The notes below the pieces were generated by a model, which saw only the letters and a list, made by a program, of their open reading frames with translations, did no database searches and had not been told where the DNA came from. 9,152 bases of DNA from Parvularculaceae bacterium UBA4496 (GTDB taxonomy: Bacteria; Pseudomonadota; Alphaproteobacteria; Caulobacterales; Parvularculaceae): NCBI GenBank assembly GCA_002388885.1, contig DGNI01000083.1, positions 879-10,030 of the forward strand, in the 5' to 3' direction. A program made the position numbers and the translations under genes. The first letter of the stretch is position 1, and the number at the start of each line of letters is the position of its first letter. This document shows positions 6,241-9,152 of this stretch, one piece after another.

Positions 6241-6843
6241 ATGACGAGATTGTTTCTGCCGTTATCGATGCTGTTGCTTGTTTCCTGCGGCGCCTCCGAT
6301 AACGCGGCAGAAGTCTGCGAAAAGGATTATCAGGCCAAAAAACAGCAGGAAATAACCGTCATAGAAGAAGGGATTGCGGTTTATCGCTACCTTGCTGAAA
6401 CAAACGCTACTGACGATGACGTCACGGATGAGCAACGCCGTGCGCTTGAAGCGATGAGCGTTATTCTGGAAGATCGTTCGCGCCCGGTTGATGATGCCGA
6501 CCTTGCAATTATCAACGAGGCCCAGTTGATGCTTTCATCGCCAGAAGTTTGGAACAGAGCCGATACGCGCGAGTGCCCTGACGACGCGCAAACTTTCAGT
6601 CTCTATTGCGCCTTGCATGACGCATCAGAAAAAGTGCTTGGGGTCTATGAACACCGGCGCACCGTGATTCAAGAGGCGCGATTTGTGCTTGAAAAGGCCT
6701 CCGGCGGTAAAGAATACGACCACCGGTTGATGGGCTATAACAATGATCCGGAGACAACGTTTGAAGACATTCGAGCGATCATGACCGCAACCAAAGTCGT
6801 GATCGAAGACCGGTTGGAGTTGCAGTCGAAATGTCTGCTTTGA
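6241..6843 (+). CDS. Putative lipoprotein of unknown family
   Basis: I do not recognise this 200-residue protein. It begins with a signal peptide whose hydrophobic core (LFLPLSMLLLV) leads to the lipobox LVSC, so C16 would be lipidated after signal peptidase II cleavage; the +2 residue is Gly, which does not favour inner-membrane retention. The mature part is mostly helical and charged, with four further cysteines (C26, C112, C123, C198) that could form two disulfides in the periplasm. An acidic stretch (TNATDDDVTDEQRRALE) lies at 54-70. Start support is good: AGGGA at 6230-6234 lies six bases before the ATG. It follows hpt by 41 bases and may be read through from it. Its stop is 6 bases from the convergent DUF4175 stop. 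Two 60-base stretches I counted have 52% and 45% G+C, against 70% in one stretch of the DUF4175 gene, but parts of the DUF2125 gene are also low. It is probably a real gene because of its signal sequence and ribosome site. Confidence 0.8.
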   Translation: MTRLFLPLSMLLLVSCGASDNAAEVCEKDYQAKKQQEITVIEEGIAVYRYLAETNATDDDVTDEQRRALEAMSVILEDRSRPVDDADLAIINEAQLMLSSPEVWNRADTRECPDDAQTFSLYCALHDASEKVLGVYEHRRTVIQEARFVLEKASGGKEYDHRLMGYNNDPETTFEDIRAIMTATKVVIEDRLELQSKCLL

Positions 6844-6849
6844 TGGTTT

Positions 6850-9152
6850 TTAAAACCGCTCCAGCAGGCGTTCGAGATAGCTCTTTTCTTCTTCTTCGCG
6901 GCCGGGCTCGCCAAGGCGCTTGCGTAGCTCTTCGATAACCGCGCGGGTGCGGCCCGCTTCGCCTTCTCCGGGCACTTCAACGCCTTGTCCGCTTAAGGCG
7001 TCGCCAGCGGGACGGCCGAGCGGATCGACGCCGGGACCGCGCTGGTTTTGCCCGCCTTCACCCTGCGCCTGACGCATCTGTTCGCGGGCGAGCGCCTCCG
7101 CGCCTTCGCGCAGGCCCTCGATGGCGCGTTCCATGGCGTCGCCCGCCATGCCGAACTGTTCAGCTTCAAGAGCGCCTTCGGCTTCGCGCATGGCGCTGCG
7201 TGCGCTTCCAAGCGCTCGCGCGGCGTCGCCATTGGGATCGAGGCTTGGATCGGCGCCGAGCGCATCCATCAGCTCTTCCAAATCGCCGCCGAGGCCGCCC
7301 TCGCGCGAGGCGAGATCATCGCCGGTCGCTTCCGGGTCGCGGCCGCGTTCAAAGGTTTCGTCTGCGAGTTCGCGCTGGCGGCCAATTAACTCTCCGGCCT
7401 GCCCTGAGGCGCCGCCTTGTCCTTCGCCCTGGCCGCCCTGTCCCGAGCCGCTTCCTTGCCCGCCTTGCGAAAGCCGAAGATTGTTAAGGAGGTTTTCAAG
7501 GTCCGACAGCATCTGCCGCGCGGCGTTGGCGGCCCCTTGCTCGGAAAGGTCGCGAATGGCGTCGAGCATTTCATCGAGGTCCGAACGCTCAAGCTGTTCT
7601 GCATTGCGCGGCGTCTCGCCTTCCATGGGCTGGCCCGATTGCGCAAGCGCGTTCAGGTAATCGTTCATGGCCTGACGCAGCTCCTCAACGAGACGGTTGA
7701 TTTCTTCGTCGCTTGCGCCGCGTTCAAGCGCCTGACGCAACGCTTCTTGCGCGGCCTCAAGGCGCTGGCGCGCAAGTTCAAGCGCTTCGTCTTCAAGCTG
7801 CAGCGCGAGTGGCCAGAATTTTTCGACAGCATCGTCAAAACTGTCACCGTTCTGGCGCATGACGCGCCAGAAGGCAGCGCGCAGCATCAGATAGTTTTTC
7901 GGTTTCTCCGCATAAAATATATCCGGCGCCAGCGTCACCGCATCGAATGAGCGTGCAGCGCGCGGCCAATCTTCTGATGCAACCGCAAGCGATTGGCGCT
8001 GTTCAATGACGGCTTTGGCAACGGGGTTATAGAACATTCTTTCGGGAAGCGTCGCCGTCGCGGTTTCGGTTTCACCTGTTTGCCCGGCGCCGTCGGCGAC
8101 AACGACTTTCGCCAGCACCTTGAGGCCCGCCCATGGATCTGATTGCAGATCGAGCGTTGCTGTTCGCTCGCCGCTGGCGCCCGCAACGCCGTCCAGCGGA
8201 ATGCGGCGGCGTTCGTCGAGCGCCGCCGGCGTAAATTCCGGGGCATCGATGGGGCGTTCCTGATTGGGATCGAGCTGCATTACCAGTTCTGCCGAGGCGA
8301 CGCCGTAATCGTCATCAATGGCGATGGCGAAATGCATGCGCGCGTCATCGGTGCGCATGGGCGGCGTGATGAAGGCCACGTCCGGCGCGTTATCGGCGAT
8401 AATGCCGATGGGCCAGCTTGCGGTTCGTCCGCCAAGCACAAGCTTCAACAGCCCGCTTTCGCTGATCGGCAGCGTACCCTTGGCCGCAGCGCCGTTGCGG
8501 TCGAAGTCCGCGCGCGCGGTTCCCTCCGCCGTCTGATAGGTGAGTGCGTTGCGTCCGCGGCCATTGATTTGTGCAACGACTGTCGAGCCTTCCGGCGCAT
8601 TGATCTGCGCAATGTCGTTCGGCGCTTCCTGTCCGGCGCGCAGCAGATAGATCGGCGCCTTGCCTGCATATGAAGGCGGTTCGATCCAGACGTCAGCGAC
8701 GAGCGCGCCACCGGCGGCAGCGCCCGGCTGTAATCCCGATGCAAGACGTTTTCCGGCGTTGTCGCCGCTGGCGATGATTGCAATGACAAGAACGCCCAGC
8801 GACGTAAAACGCAATCCCCACGGATCGCGCGTCTCGGCTGTGGCGCGAACGGATTTGAGCTTTGCTTTTCTAGCGCGCTCGGCGCTTTCGGCGAGATGCG
8901 CCTGCCAGAATGGCGATGCAGGATCACCTTTTGCTGACGGTTTGTCGTCAAGCGCCTGTAGCGCTGCGTGATCGACCTTGCCGTCTTCTTCAAGCCGCGC
9001 TTGCGCGTCGCGGCGTGTGGGAAGGCGCAATCTGCGCAGGTCGCGAAACGACAATGCGGCGAAACCGGCGCCGCCGAGGGTTAACAGACCCCAATGCAGC
9101 CATGCCGGGATGACGCGCCACAAATCGAAAAGGCTGACGACGGCGAAGACGA
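6850..9152 (-). CDS. TIGR02302/DUF4175 family membrane protein (N-terminus beyond window)
   Basis: The frame ends with TAA at 6850-6852 and is open to the right edge. The first possible start inside (TTG at 9123) is preceded by hydrophobic in-frame sequence (VFAVVSLFDLW), so the true start lies outside. Numbering from that TTG: a membrane segment covers about 4-25, a cytoplasmic part contains LPTRRDAQARLEEDGKVDHAALQALDD, a second membrane segment sits at about 104-119, and a large periplasmic domain follows. The N-terminal pattern is what I associate with TIGR02302, an alphaproteobacterial family with no assigned function. A Leu/Glu/Gln-rich coiled-coil region lies at about 441-495, a Gly/Gln/Ser low-complexity linker at about 552-575, then an Ala/Glu-rich helical tail ending YLERLLERF. 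Its place next to hpt and the ftsEX cluster agrees with my memory of synteny in this class. Envelope function is an inference from topology. Confidence 0.87.
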   Translation of the reverse strand, partial: VFAVVSLFDLWRVIPAWLHWGLLTLGGAGFAALSFRDLRRLRLPTRRDAQARLEEDGKVDHAALQALDDKPSAKGDPASPFWQAHLAESAERARKAKLKSVRATAETRDPWGLRFTSLGVLVIAIIASGDNAGKRLASGLQPGAAAGGALVADVWIEPPSYAGKAPIYLLRAGQEAPNDIAQINAPEGSTVVAQINGRGRNALTYQTAEGTARADFDRNGAAAKGTLPISESGLLKLVLGGRTASWPIGIIADNAPDVAFITPPMRTDDARMHFAIAIDDDYGVASAELVMQLDPNQERPIDAPEFTPAALDERRRIPLDGVAGASGERTATLDLQSDPWAGLKVLAKVVVADGAGQTGETETATATLPERMFYNPVAKAVIEQRQSLAVASEDWPRAARSFDAVTLAPDIFYAEKPKNYLMLRAAFWRVMRQNGDSFDDAVEKFWPLALQLEDEALELARQRLEAAQEALRQALERGASDEEINRLVEELRQAMNDYLNALAQSGQPMEGETPRNAEQLERSDLDEMLDAIRDLSEQGAANAARQMLSDLENLLNNLRLSQGGQGSGSGQGGQGEGQGGASGQAGELIGRQRELADETFERGRDPEATGDDLASREGGLGGDLEELMDALGADPSLDPNGDAARALGSARSAMREAEGALEAEQFGMAGDAMERAIEGLREGAEALAREQMRQAQGEGGQNQRGPGVDPLGRPAGDALSGQGVEVPGEGEAGRTRAVIEELRKRLGEPGREEEEKSYLERLLERF

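Noticed and set aside
6845..6857. GGTTTT-T-AAAACC palindrome between the convergent stop codons as a terminator
   Set aside because: The stem is only six mostly A-T pairs with a one-base centre, too weak for a rho-independent terminator.
7121..7660. Long plus-strand frames opposite the TIGR02302 gene
   Set aside because: Ser/Pro/Arg-rich shadows of the Gly/Gln/Glu-rich coding strand.

Overview
The window looks like a chromosomal core region of an alphaproteobacterium, probably from the marine Hyphomonadaceae/Parvularculales side. The evidence is the set of families: a DUF2125 protein, a TIGR02302/DUF4175 protein, a PlsC with the alphaproteobacterial HX4E form of motif I, and a ZitP-like zinc-finger membrane protein divergent from ftsEX. 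G+C is fairly high overall. No mobile element, CRISPR array, rRNA or tRNA is visible.

Left part, minus strand, read from 3978 down to 1: ftsE, ftsX, a YdcF/SanA-like DUF218 membrane protein, plsC, and a DUF2125 protein that runs off the left edge. FtsE/ftsX overlap by ATGA and plsC/DUF2125 overlap by 8 bases. The other gaps are short, so this is probably one envelope and division operon.

Centre, plus strand: a 71-base divergent gap, then a 472-residue protein with an MJ0042-type zinc ribbon, a very long Asp/Arg/Lys-rich linker, one membrane segment and a DUF3426-like C-terminus. Its architecture, and residues R24 and W35, recall the Caulobacter polarity protein ZitP, but the linker is far longer. 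A 215-base gap follows that carries a roughly 97-base nested palindromic repeat. Next come a hypoxanthine phosphoribosyltransferase and a small lipoprotein of unknown family.

Right part, minus strand: the TIGR02302/DUF4175 protein converges on the lipoprotein gene with 6 bases between the stop codons and is open at the right window edge, so its N-terminus is missing.

Most genes belong to known, conserved families concerned with the envelope, division, phospholipid synthesis and purine salvage. I see no convincing new multi-gene system. The points most worth a second look are the hypercharged linker of the ZitP-like protein, the nested palindrome, and the unrecognised lipoprotein.
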